Assembly: GCF_027533625.1 (NCBI RefSeq)
Contig: NZ_JAQAGZ010000018.1
Coordinates: 124,001 to 188,000, forward strand
DNA: 64,000 nucleotides
Source of the DNA: Paenibacillus gyeongsangnamensis
Lineage (GTDB): Bacteria > Bacillota > Bacilli > Paenibacillales > NBRC-103111
Direction: 5' to 3'
Part shown: piece after piece, positions 53,170-60,365 of the stretch
Position numbering within the stretch: position 1 is the stretch's first letter
Layout of the letters: the number at the start of each line of letters is the position of its first letter
Position numbers and translations under genes: made by a program
Notes under the pieces: generated by a model
Databases searched by the model: none
What the model was told of the DNA's origin: nothing
Seen by the model: only the letters and a program-made list of their open reading frames with translations

Positions 53170-54326
53170 GCATTCTCTCTGTTTTTGAAATACATTCGCT
53201 TCAGATACGCTACCGTTTTGTTCATTCTGATCTGATGTGACCCCTTTACAAGAATCGTCGTTCCCGGTTGTATAACTCGAACTAATGCCTTGTGAAGCTG
53301 TGCCCTAGAGACGAAGCTATGCAAGTTTTGAGTGGGAAAGCCTGTTTCTTTGGCCCCGGCGATAATCTGTGAGGCGCCTTTTCCAATGGCGTATACTTTG
53401 GTGATGTTTTTCCGTGCTGCATGCCTTCCTATTTCTTTATGGCCTTTGACTGAATAGGCTCCTAATTCCAGCATGGAACCTAGTACTGCAATTTTTTTCT
53501 TTTTGCCAATAGCGGATAATACATCAAGGGCAGCTTTTACCGCATCCGGATTTGCGCTGAAAGAATCATCGATTATTCTTATGCCTCTTCCCAAGTCGTA
53601 TACGTACAAACGTCTTTTTTGCTTTTCATAGGTTTTGAGGCCATCCTGAATCTGCTTCGGCGTAAATCCCAAACGATGTGAAATGCCAATGGCAAACAAA
53701 GCGTTATAAATATTATGCATTCCTAGAATAGGGATATAGAAACGGTATTCTGTCCCATCGAGTTTCACCCGGAATGTCATTCCACGCTTGGCATAATGGA
53801 CTTGACCCGCACGGTAATCGGCTTTGTTGCGGATTCCGATTCGCACGATGCGGCCTTTGAACCCCTTCGTGTGCAGCAGTTTGGAATGGCGGTCGTCGGC
53901 GCTTAGCCATAAGGTGCCTGACGTTTTCATGTAACGGATTAATTCCGACTTCGCCTTGGCTATACCCTGGATTCGGCCGCCAAAATTGCCGATATGGGCC
54001 CTTCCAATATTCGTGATAACCCCTATATTGGGACGAATATATTGGCAGTGGCGTTTGATGTTTCCGTAATACTGCATACCATATTCTAAAACAGCTGCTC
54101 GATGGCCGGGACGGAGCAATGCGGCATACCTTTTGGTGTCTGACATGGCATTTCGATTTCTGGGGGATTTGAAGATTTTCCAACGTTTTTTCAATATCGC
54201 GGCAATCATTTCTTTTGTTGTCGTTTTTCCGGAGCTGCCGGTGACCGCAATGACCGGTTTGTTCGGAATTGATTTTTTCCCCATATTCTCCATCCACCGC
54301 CAATCGTTATTCTCAAGCACCCTCAA
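53166..54326 (-). CDS. MurF-like ligase lacking the N-terminal domain
   Basis: 386 residues from TTG at 54326 (AAGGGA upstream); ATG at 54293 is an alternative. The ATP loop is GSSGKTTTK at about 30-38, followed by the Mur central domain (EYGMQYYGNIK, NIGRAHIGNFGG) and the C-terminal ligase domain (IDDSFSANPDAVKAAL). It resembles MurF (UDP-MurNAc-tripeptide:D-Ala-D-Ala ligase) but lacks the usual ~80-residue UMP-binding N-terminal domain. It is coupled by a 4-bp overlap to a DD-carboxypeptidase that removes terminal D-Ala. The pair may make or edit a peptide other than standard lipid II precursor; that is inference. Confidence 0.8.
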   Translation of the reverse strand: MRVLENNDWRWMENMGKKSIPNKPVIAVTGSSGKTTTKEMIAAILKKRWKIFKSPRNRNAMSDTKRYAALLRPGHRAAVLEYGMQYYGNIKRHCQYIRPNIGVITNIGRAHIGNFGGRIQGIAKAKSELIRYMKTSGTLWLSADDRHSKLLHTKGFKGRIVRIGIRNKADYRAGQVHYAKRGMTFRVKLDGTEYRFYIPILGMHNIYNALFAIGISHRLGFTPKQIQDGLKTYEKQKRRLYVYDLGRGIRIIDDSFSANPDAVKAALDVLSAIGKKKKIAVLGSMLELGAYSVKGHKEIGRHAARKNITKVYAIGKGASQIIAGAKETGFPTQNLHSFVSRAQLHKALVRVIQPGTTILVKGSHQIRMNKTVAYLKRMYFKNRENA

Positions 54327-54717
54327 AGACTTATCCCTTGGTGATCACTTTTTACTGTTATTTTAAGGGATAGTTATTTTGTCCCAACAGGGATACACGC
54401 CCATGAATAAAATATGCGGACGTTTTGGCGAACGCCAGCGAGGCATTACAGAACGCGGACGAACTAGAGGAAGGCGTTTAGGCGGGAGTTTGTTAGGGGT
54501 AATTTCGTCAATGCTACATATCATGGTCTGCGAATGATCCGGACCTCATTGAACTTCTAAGGGCTTGGAATCAGCCCAAGAGAGTCAAGAAAAATATAGT
54601 TTTGATTTGATCAATATTGAAAGATGTGTGTTCATTACTCCCATTTTACTTTTTTCATAATTTCTTATAATTAAGTTCATTAAGTAATAGTCAACACAAT
54701 TGGAAGGGGTTACAAAA
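54327..54717. other. Non-coding stretch in the A+T-rich island
   Basis: No complete gene. A short plus-strand reading near 54410-54472 (KYADVLANASEALQNADEL, then stop) looks like the tail end of a lost coding sequence. The last ~100 bp are very A+T-rich and should hold the promoter of the solute-binding protein; no clear -35/-10 pair was chosen. Confidence 0.35.
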
Positions 54718-56025
54718 ATGAATAAGCAGACAAAACAATGGGGGTTGCTCTCGCTTACTGCGATGCTAGCTCTAAGTATGACAGCCTGCGGTTCAAATAA
54801 TAAATCAAGCGGAGCAAGTAATCCAGGTCCATCTTCTGGAGATACAGGCAATAAGCCCGTAAAACTGCGTATTGTATGGTGGGGCTCGCAAGCCAGACAT
54901 GATGCTACATTAAAAGCATTAGATTTATATACCAAAAAACATCCTAATGTTACTTTTGAGCCTCAATTTTCAGGAATTGACGGATATGCTGATAAGTTGG
55001 CAACTCAAGCAGCTGCTAAAAATGCGCCTGATATCATTCAAATGGATGCTAAATGGCTTGCTGAATATGCGGCAAGAAATCAATTGGCGGATCTATCCAA
55101 AGGTATTCGGACGGACGATATTGATAAATCTCTTGTAGATTCAGGGAAATATAAAAATAAACTCTACGCAATTCCGCTTGGTAATAACGCGAACGGAATG
55201 ATTTATAACAAGAATATTGTAGATAAACTGGGAATCACTCCCCCGCGCAATGATTGGACATGGGATGAGTATTTTCAATTTGGAAAGGATGCCAAAGCAA
55301 AGCTCGGAAAAGATAAATATGCACTGATGGATGCTACGTCAGATTATGATACCTATACTTCCTATCAAGTCAGCCAAGGTAAAGGTTATCCGATTACTGA
55401 AGATGGAAAGTTTAATGTTGATAAAGAAACTTGGCTAGGATTCATTAAAAAGTATGCGGAGCTAAGAAAAGAAGGGATCGTTCCTCCTCCAGAAATAACA
55501 ACAACGGATGTAGAATATGATGCGAAAGCGGATCTGATGAATAACAATAATGTACTGATCAGACGAACTTTGGCTGCTATATTCCCAGGTTATGAAAGCA
55601 TGAAACCGGGTGCCTATACATTAGTTAAAACACCTAAAGCCGCACAATCCGGCGGTTGGCTAAAACCTGCAATGTTTTGGTCAGTAAGTGCAGATTCCAA
55701 GAACATCGAAGAATCAAAAAAGTTTATCGATTGGTTTGTAAACGATAACGAAGCTGCAGATATCCTTACAACATCAAGAGGCATTCCGGTTTCCAAGAAG
55801 ATACTTGAATATTCACAGCCTAAGTTTACTGACGCCGATAAGCTTCAAGGTGAATTGATCAAGAATGTTGGTCCCGACGCTCAGCCTTTCAATGCGGGAG
55901 CAAAAGGTTGGAGCAATTTCACTTCAAAGGATTACAAAGATATCGGTGAAAAAGTATTATTCGGTAAAGAAACTCCAGAAGCGGCTTATGACGAGCTTGT
56001 GAAAAAGGCAAAAGACTATCAATAG
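54718..56025 (+). CDS. Orphan ABC solute-binding lipoprotein (sugar type)
   Basis: 435 residues from ATG at 54718, with GGAAGGGG upstream. The lipoprotein signal ends in SMTAC, so Cys24 is acylated, and a Ser/Gly/Asn-rich linker follows. The fold is a family 1 binding protein (LRIVWWGSQARHDATLKALD, KNAPDIIQMDAKWLAEYA, LYAIPLGNNANGMIYN). No permease gene follows: an unknown broken ORF and an IS4-type element come next, so the rest of the operon may be lost. Codon use is much more A+T-rich than the importer at 21119. Confidence 0.9.
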   Translation: MNKQTKQWGLLSLTAMLALSMTACGSNNKSSGASNPGPSSGDTGNKPVKLRIVWWGSQARHDATLKALDLYTKKHPNVTFEPQFSGIDGYADKLATQAAAKNAPDIIQMDAKWLAEYAARNQLADLSKGIRTDDIDKSLVDSGKYKNKLYAIPLGNNANGMIYNKNIVDKLGITPPRNDWTWDEYFQFGKDAKAKLGKDKYALMDATSDYDTYTSYQVSQGKGYPITEDGKFNVDKETWLGFIKKYAELRKEGIVPPPEITTTDVEYDAKADLMNNNNVLIRRTLAAIFPGYESMKPGAYTLVKTPKAAQSGGWLKPAMFWSVSADSKNIEESKKFIDWFVNDNEAADILTTSRGIPVSKKILEYSQPKFTDADKLQGELIKNVGPDAQPFNAGAKGWSNFTSKDYKDIGEKVLFGKETPEAAYDELVKKAKDYQ

Positions 56026-56230
56026 TAAATTAGTAAAAGGGAACGGAACTTTGAACACCATTCCAGAGAATTTCGAGCACACATCTAAAGCGATAGGACC
56101 AGAAACTATATCCTGCCCCTCAATCGTTTTCAAATCATAATGTTTTTGCTATACTTTCTTGCGAATATCTTCTAGCCCTCTTGACTGTGTCCAGCAGCGC
56201 AAGTGGGTTTTTCTTTTTTTAGCTCAATAT

Positions 56231-57646
56231 CACTAGCGTTGCATTAATTTTCTCTGAATGTTCATAATATTCTGTCTTTTTATCATCAGGGCATAAAAAA
56301 ATCCTTTACAATGAAATGGCAGGTAGTTCCTGTCCATAATCCACTGAAAAGGATTAAGCCCATGGACAAGGATACTCTATTTTCTTCATTTGGTAAATGG
56401 TTAGCACCCATTTGTACGAAATCGTTCACGGAAAAAGTGAAGGAAACGAACCAAGATAAGTACGTCAAGAAATTCACTACGCTGTCCTATCTGAAGCTAT
56501 TCCTTCATGCTCAGATTCAGCAGCGGGACGGACTGCGTGAAATCGCCGATGATGTGCTTTCGAAAGACTTCCAGAAAGAACTTGGGTTGAAATCGATCTC
56601 TGCCGCTCAATTGAGTCGGAAACATAACCAAGTCGATTCCGCTTTGCTGGAGCATGTTTTTATGCAGTTGGTTTTACGTATTCGCCAACATACAGCGCCC
56701 TCCATGTTACGGAAGGATTTTAAAATCATTGACTCCACAACCATCGGACTGTGCTTGCAAAAGTACAAATGGGCAGAATTCCGAAAAACAAAAGCAGGTA
56801 TTAAACTGCATTTCCGGCTGGAATACATCGATGATGAGACGGTCGTTCCCGAGAAAGTGACGATCACCTCGGCAAAAAAGAATGATCGAACTCAGATGGA
56901 TGCTTTAGTCAACGAACTCGGAGTCACCTAGCGGCTACATCGACTACGGGAAGTTCGATGATTACTGTGACCGCGGCATTTTCTTCGTGACCCGAACGAA
57001 GAAGAATACGATGATTCGTCCGATAGAATCCTTTAGCTTGCCGCCAGAGAGCGCCGTTCTTACCGATGAAATGGTCTATGTCGGTACCCCGCAAAAGAGA
57101 ATGGAAAACGTGCTGCGTCTGATTCACACGGTAGATTCCGAGGGTAACCCTGTCGCCATTTTAACCAATCGATTTGATCTGAATGCCGATGAAATTGGAC
57201 AGATCTACCGGGAACGGTGGGTGATTGAAACCTTTTTCAAATGGATGAAGCAGCACATCCGGATTAAGTCGTTTTACGGAACAAGCGAACAAGCCGTTAT
57301 GAACCAAATATGGACAGCACTGATTGCTTTTTGCTTACTGGTATTGGTGAAACTGGAAACAAGAACTCGTCACAGCCTGCTTCAGCTCTACCGATGGTTG
57401 AAAATCTTGTTATGGGATTCCGTTCAAGACTGGATGGAACGAATACATCGCTTGCCTCAAAGGATATCCGAGGGCAGACGGAAAAAGCAATAAGTACCGT
57501 TGTTGGATGGATGAGTAAATTACCATATAATTACCAAATGGACAGAGCTACCTTTCAGAGGTGATCGACCTTTTGGCGATGCGCCTTGAATCGTTGTTCA
57601 GAATAATTCGACAACTTATCCAAACGATTTTAATGCAACGCTAGTG
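56231..57646. mobile_element. IS4-family insertion sequence, 1416 bp, complete ends
   Basis: Both ends carry the 17-bp inverted repeat CACTAGCGTTGCATTAA (56231-56247; complement at 57630-57646). The flanks are perfect 9-bp direct repeats, GCTCAATAT (56222-56230 and 57647-57655), the target duplication. It encodes one transposase, now broken. The intact target site shows that insertion is fairly recent relative to the decay around it, and the element could move only with a transposase supplied in trans. Confidence 0.93.
56362..57493 (+). pseudogene. IS4-family transposase, inactivated
   Basis: First frame: MDKDTLFSSFGKWLAPIC through KIIDSTTIGLCLQKYKWAE (first catalytic Asp) to VNELGVT and a stop at 56929. 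Second frame: SGYIDYGKFDDYCDRGIFFV to the end, with the family Y-R-E-K signature YRERWVIETFFKWMK that includes the catalytic Glu. About 11 bases seem to be missing at the junction (near 56930), which removes the second catalytic Asp (expected in a DRGY context) and shifts the frame. Confidence 0.88.
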
Positions 57647-57846
57647 GCTCAATATACATTGCTGTTAATTCGATGTGAAACTGTTTGCGGGAATCTTCCA
57701 TCACCACTTCATCGCTTTGCAGATAGTCCAGAAGGTTTTCGAGGAACCCAACGCTTCGTTTTGAATAATGATCGTGTAAAGCATAACATAGGTCTGCAGT
57801 TTGATCATCCATCATAGCGTTCGAGTGCTTCAACGTAGGGCTGAAT

Positions 57847-58834
57847 GTGCTCCTTGGACAATTCGAGCGGGAGCAAAAATCAGAACGCGTTCATTTTGTC
57901 ATGATAGAGCGACACAATAAAGGGCTGAGGAACAGAGCTAAGCCTCCCTTTGGATATGACCTCGTGAACGGGCAGTTGATTGTTAACGAAGAGCAGGCGG
58001 AAATTGTGAGGAACATATTCAACTGGTACGCTTACGGTGACGAGAACGACGCATGTGGCTTTCGAGAACTTGAAGTAAAGTTGAATCGAGGCAAGGGGCG
58101 GGAATGGACTTATTCAAGCGTCCGATATGCTCTGATGAATCCGGTATATTGCGGGAAACTCCGCTGGTGCAACAAGTGAATATGCTTTTTCCGGCGTGCT
58201 CAAATGTGTTAGATGCGGCAAGGCGATGGTGGGGTTTAGCCGCGGCGCGAGATTTTGCCGATGCACTGGCCGATCGAATGTCGGTACATGCAACATGCCT
58301 GCCATTCATTCCGGAAGATTAGAGCAAGCTTTCCTTGCAGCGCTGGATTACGATTCCGATCAAATGCGGAAGCTTATCGACGTTCCGGACCGGTCCGACG
58401 AGATAAAAAGCAGACGGGAAGCTCTCGAAGCAGAAATAGAGCAGATCCGGAAACGCAAGAAGAAATGGCAAACCGCTTACGCTGACGACGTCATATCCTT
58501 GGACGATTTGTGGGAGCGTACAAGAGAAGACGCCGAGAAGGAGAAGGAATTATCGCAGGAGTTTGCCGCGCTACCACAGGGGCGCTCGAACGTTTGGACA
58601 AGGGAAATGATAGCGGAAGTCCTAGCGGACGCCAGAGAGGCATTGCTTAGCGCGGATGAGGCAGGGAAGAAGGCGTTTATTCGGGAGTTTTTTGAGAGGA
58701 TTACTGTTGATGCCCAGAAGCCGAAAGGAAAACCGGCACCTGGTCGATACAGTATGCCGGTCATTTTAGAGCTTGTTCCCCGTCAATCAAAATCGTATCT
58801 CTGCTCTTTAAACGGATCACTTTGGCGATCTTAA
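57847..58834 (+). pseudogene. Large serine recombinase remnant (no catalytic domain)
   Basis: Starts at the end of the resolvase domain (LGQFEREQKSERV) and continues with the recombinase domain (NKGLRNRAKPPFGYDL, NRGKGREWTYSSVRYALMNP) to 58179. After a frameshift near 58180, the zinc-ribbon (LKCVRCGKAM ... FCRCTGRSNVGTCNM) and a coiled-coil tail follow to 58834. The N-terminal catalytic serine domain is absent; the sequence upstream belongs to an unrelated minus-strand gene. It is typical of integrases of phages and integrative elements. Confidence 0.85.
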
Positions 58835-58980
58835 AGATACCGAAGTTTGAGCATTTCACCGATTCTGTGTCAGCCCCGTTGGCACGGCCGAACTATCCGG
58901 GCTGCCGGAACGGGAAATCCAGCTGCAGAAGCTTTCCCAATCACGTCATGTGCCGAAACGATATAGTAGGTTGCAATAGA

Positions 58981-59133
58981 ATAGGCTTGCGAGGGCGGTC
59001 GGCTAATCTCCCGGAAGGGAGGTGATGCCATGGAGATATTTCAAGCGCTGCAATTGATGTTCCTGTTCGGAATGCTTATTCTGGCGCTGCTTGCCTACCT
59101 GCAAAAAAATAGACCGCCCTCGTCCAAACCTAT
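58981..59133 (+). repeat. Long-range complementary arms around the toxin gene
   Basis: GAGGGCGGTC (58991-59000), just upstream of the toxin ribosome site, is perfectly complementary to GACCGCCCTC (59112-59121), inside the toxin coding region. The pairing extends imperfectly outward (58981-59000 with 59112-59133), and ATAGGCTT can also pair with AAGCCTAT at 59141-59148. In RNA this joins the 5' leader to the 3' part of the message, a common way to keep type I toxin mRNAs silent. Confidence 0.6.
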
Positions 59134-59173
59134 CCTGATTAAGCCTATTTTATTTACATTAAAATCATCATAA
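59030..59173 (+). CDS. Putative holin-like toxin (type I toxin family)
   Basis: 47-residue protein, ATG at 59030 behind a strong GGGAGGTGATG site. It starts MEIFQALQLMFLFGMLILAL, one membrane helix preceded by a short amphipathic start, then a basic tail (QKNRPPSSKP). This is the pattern of the small holin-like/TxpA-type toxins of Firmicutes that depolarise the membrane and are controlled by an antisense RNA. The tail is longer than usual. It lies between two recombinase remnants, consistent with prophage or integrative-element cargo. Confidence 0.75.
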   Translation: MEIFQALQLMFLFGMLILALLAYLQKNRPPSSKPILIKPILFTLKSS

Positions 59174-59184
59174 CTTAATATCAA
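59156..59184 (-). promoter_or_regulatory. Candidate promoter of an antisense antitoxin RNA
   Basis: On the minus strand, TTGATA (59184-59179) and TAATGT (59161-59156) are separated by 17 bp. Transcription would run leftward into the toxin gene, overlapping its 3' end, as in txpA/ratA and bsrG/SR4 systems. Other A+T-rich boxes nearby make this uncertain. Confidence 0.35.
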
Positions 59185-59266
59185 ATTAATTAATCATATT
59201 AGAAAATAAACTAATCTAATTAATAGAAATGTACAACAAATTCTATTATTATGAGGAGATGTAACG

Positions 59267-59503
59267 ATGAGGAGAATGGTTAAGTATTTTTTAGCAGTCA
59301 CAACACTAACTGTAACAGTAATTGGAAGTAGTAACAGTGCCTTTGCTGCTGTCAACAGTAATGCAGATTTTATGGGTAACTTTGCTACAACCATCACGCA
59401 TGAAGATTTACCCAATAGTCCTGGTTTTTATGTCAGCGGGGATGCTCAAAGATTACAACCATTAGGAGGAACTGTGAGTTCTTTAGCACAATTACCCCAT
59501 TAA
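59267..59503 (+). CDS. Small secreted peptide precursor, unrecognised
   Basis: 78 residues. A clear signal peptide (MRRMVKYFLAVTTLTVTVIG, then SSNSAFA with likely cleavage after AFA) leaves a ~50-residue mature peptide rich in Asn, Ser, Gly and Pro and with no Cys. GAGGAG lies upstream of ATG 59267, and a good terminator follows. No transporter, immunity or rap-like gene is adjacent. It could be an export-imported signal, a bacteriocin or a small exoprotein; none of these is supported directly. Confidence 0.65.
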   Translation: MRRMVKYFLAVTTLTVTVIGSSNSAFAAVNSNADFMGNFATTITHEDLPNSPGFYVSGDAQRLQPLGGTVSSLAQLPH

Positions 59504-59539
59504 TGATTTTCTGAAACAAAAATGAATAAGGATTAAACG

Positions 59540-59585
59540 AAAGCCTAACTCTAGCGGATGTCGCGATGAGTTAGGCTTTATTTTG
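59540..59585 (+). terminator. Terminator of the small secreted peptide gene
   Basis: AAAGCCTAACTC pairs with GAGTTAGGCTTT and is followed by ATTTTGG. It lies about 40 bp after the stop. Confidence 0.8.
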
Positions 59586-59598
59586 GACTGAACCATGA

Positions 59599-59728
59599 TG
59601 TGGAATTTTTTGTTTGAGAGAGGATTGCTTTTGATACTGCGAAATCGAAAGGAACACCGCCACGCGCCATTCAGCATCCGATGATGTTACAACTCGTACG
59701 CCGTCAATCGAAATCGTACCTCTGCTCA
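59599..59728 (+). pseudogene. Second serine-recombinase C-terminal remnant
   Basis: Broken reading (EFFV.ERIAFDTAKSKGTPPR, HPMMLQLVRRQSKSYLCS) that parallels the end of the first recombinase (REFFERITVDAQKPKGKPAP, MPVILELVPRQSKSYLCS at about 58686-58805). The nucleotides match only partly except for the last ~27 bp, so it comes from a different, related element. It ends within the 3' end of the convergent molybdoenzyme gene. Confidence 0.7.
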
Positions 59729-60294
59729 AGCCAGGGATCGCCATACATATGATAGCCGTTCCGCTCCCAGAAGCCCGGCTTATCCTTCGCCATGAACTCG
59801 ATGCCGCGCAGCCACTTGGCGCTCTTCCAGAAGTACAGGTGCGGCACGACCGCGCGGACCGGGTACCCGTGCTCCGGGGTCAGCAGCTGCCCGTTGTGCC
59901 GGATGCCGAGGAACGACGTCTCCCGCAGGAAATCCTCCAGCGGCAGGTTCGTGTTCCAGCCGTGCTCCGCGTGCAACATCACGTACTGCGCTTCCGGCTT
60001 CAGCTTGACATGCTTCATGATCTCGCTGACGGCAACGCCTTCCCAGACATTGTCCAGCTTCGACCAGGTGGTGACGCAGTGGATATCGTTCCTGAACTCC
60101 CGCATCGGCAGCGCCATGAAATCCTTGTAGCTGAACGTAACCTCATCTTCCACCAGACCTGCGATGCGCAGGTCCCACTTGCTCATGTCATTGTAATAAA
60201 GCACGCTGCCATAATGCAGCACGGGGAAGCCCTCCGTAAGCGTTTGTCCGGGAGGCACCCGGTCCTGCAATGCTTGCTTTGTCCTGTCATCCAT
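59704..60294 (-). CDS. Sulfite-oxidase-like molybdopterin oxidoreductase (YuiH type)
   Basis: 196-residue single-domain molybdoenzyme of the sulfite oxidase/YedY superfamily. The Mo-ligand cysteine lies in NDIHCVTTWSKLDNVWEG (about residue 73), with the pterin-binding HAEHGWNTNLPLEDFL and EHGYPVRAVVPHLYFWKSAK. There is no signal peptide, and it resembles the cytoplasmic Bacillus YuiH. The last codons (EQRYDFD, stop) overlap the antisense end of a recombinase remnant, so the 3' end appears to be an integration site whose sequence was preserved. The substrate is unknown. Confidence 0.9.
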   Translation of the reverse strand: MDDRTKQALQDRVPPGQTLTEGFPVLHYGSVLYYNDMSKWDLRIAGLVEDEVTFSYKDFMALPMREFRNDIHCVTTWSKLDNVWEGVAVSEIMKHVKLKPEAQYVMLHAEHGWNTNLPLEDFLRETSFLGIRHNGQLLTPEHGYPVRAVVPHLYFWKSAKWLRGIEFMAKDKPGFWERNGYHMYGDPWLEQRYDFD

Positions 60295-60365
60295 TATAAT
60301 TCCTCCTCTGCTTTTTCCTGGTTAACCTTATTGTATCCTAAATCCCAAGCCTCCTTCCAATCGGC

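Larger units (their letters stand above)
56135..57833 (-). pseudogene. Unrecognised small gene interrupted by the IS4-type element
   Basis: The 5' part (57647-57833: DDQTADLCYALHDHYSKR, then FLENLLDYLQSDEVVMEDSR and HIELTAMYIE) stops at the element. Removing the element and one 9-bp target copy restores a continuous frame: MYIE, LKKKNPLALLDTVKRARRYS, QESIAKTL, stop at 56135. Further upstream, YVEALERYD in a second frame suggests another frameshift near 57815. I do not recognise the family. Confidence 0.55.

Noticed and set aside
52414..54326. MurF-like/carboxypeptidase pair considered as a vancomycin-resistance cluster
   Set aside because: No D-Ala-D-Lac/Ser ligase, VanH-like dehydrogenase, VanX or VanRS genes are adjacent.
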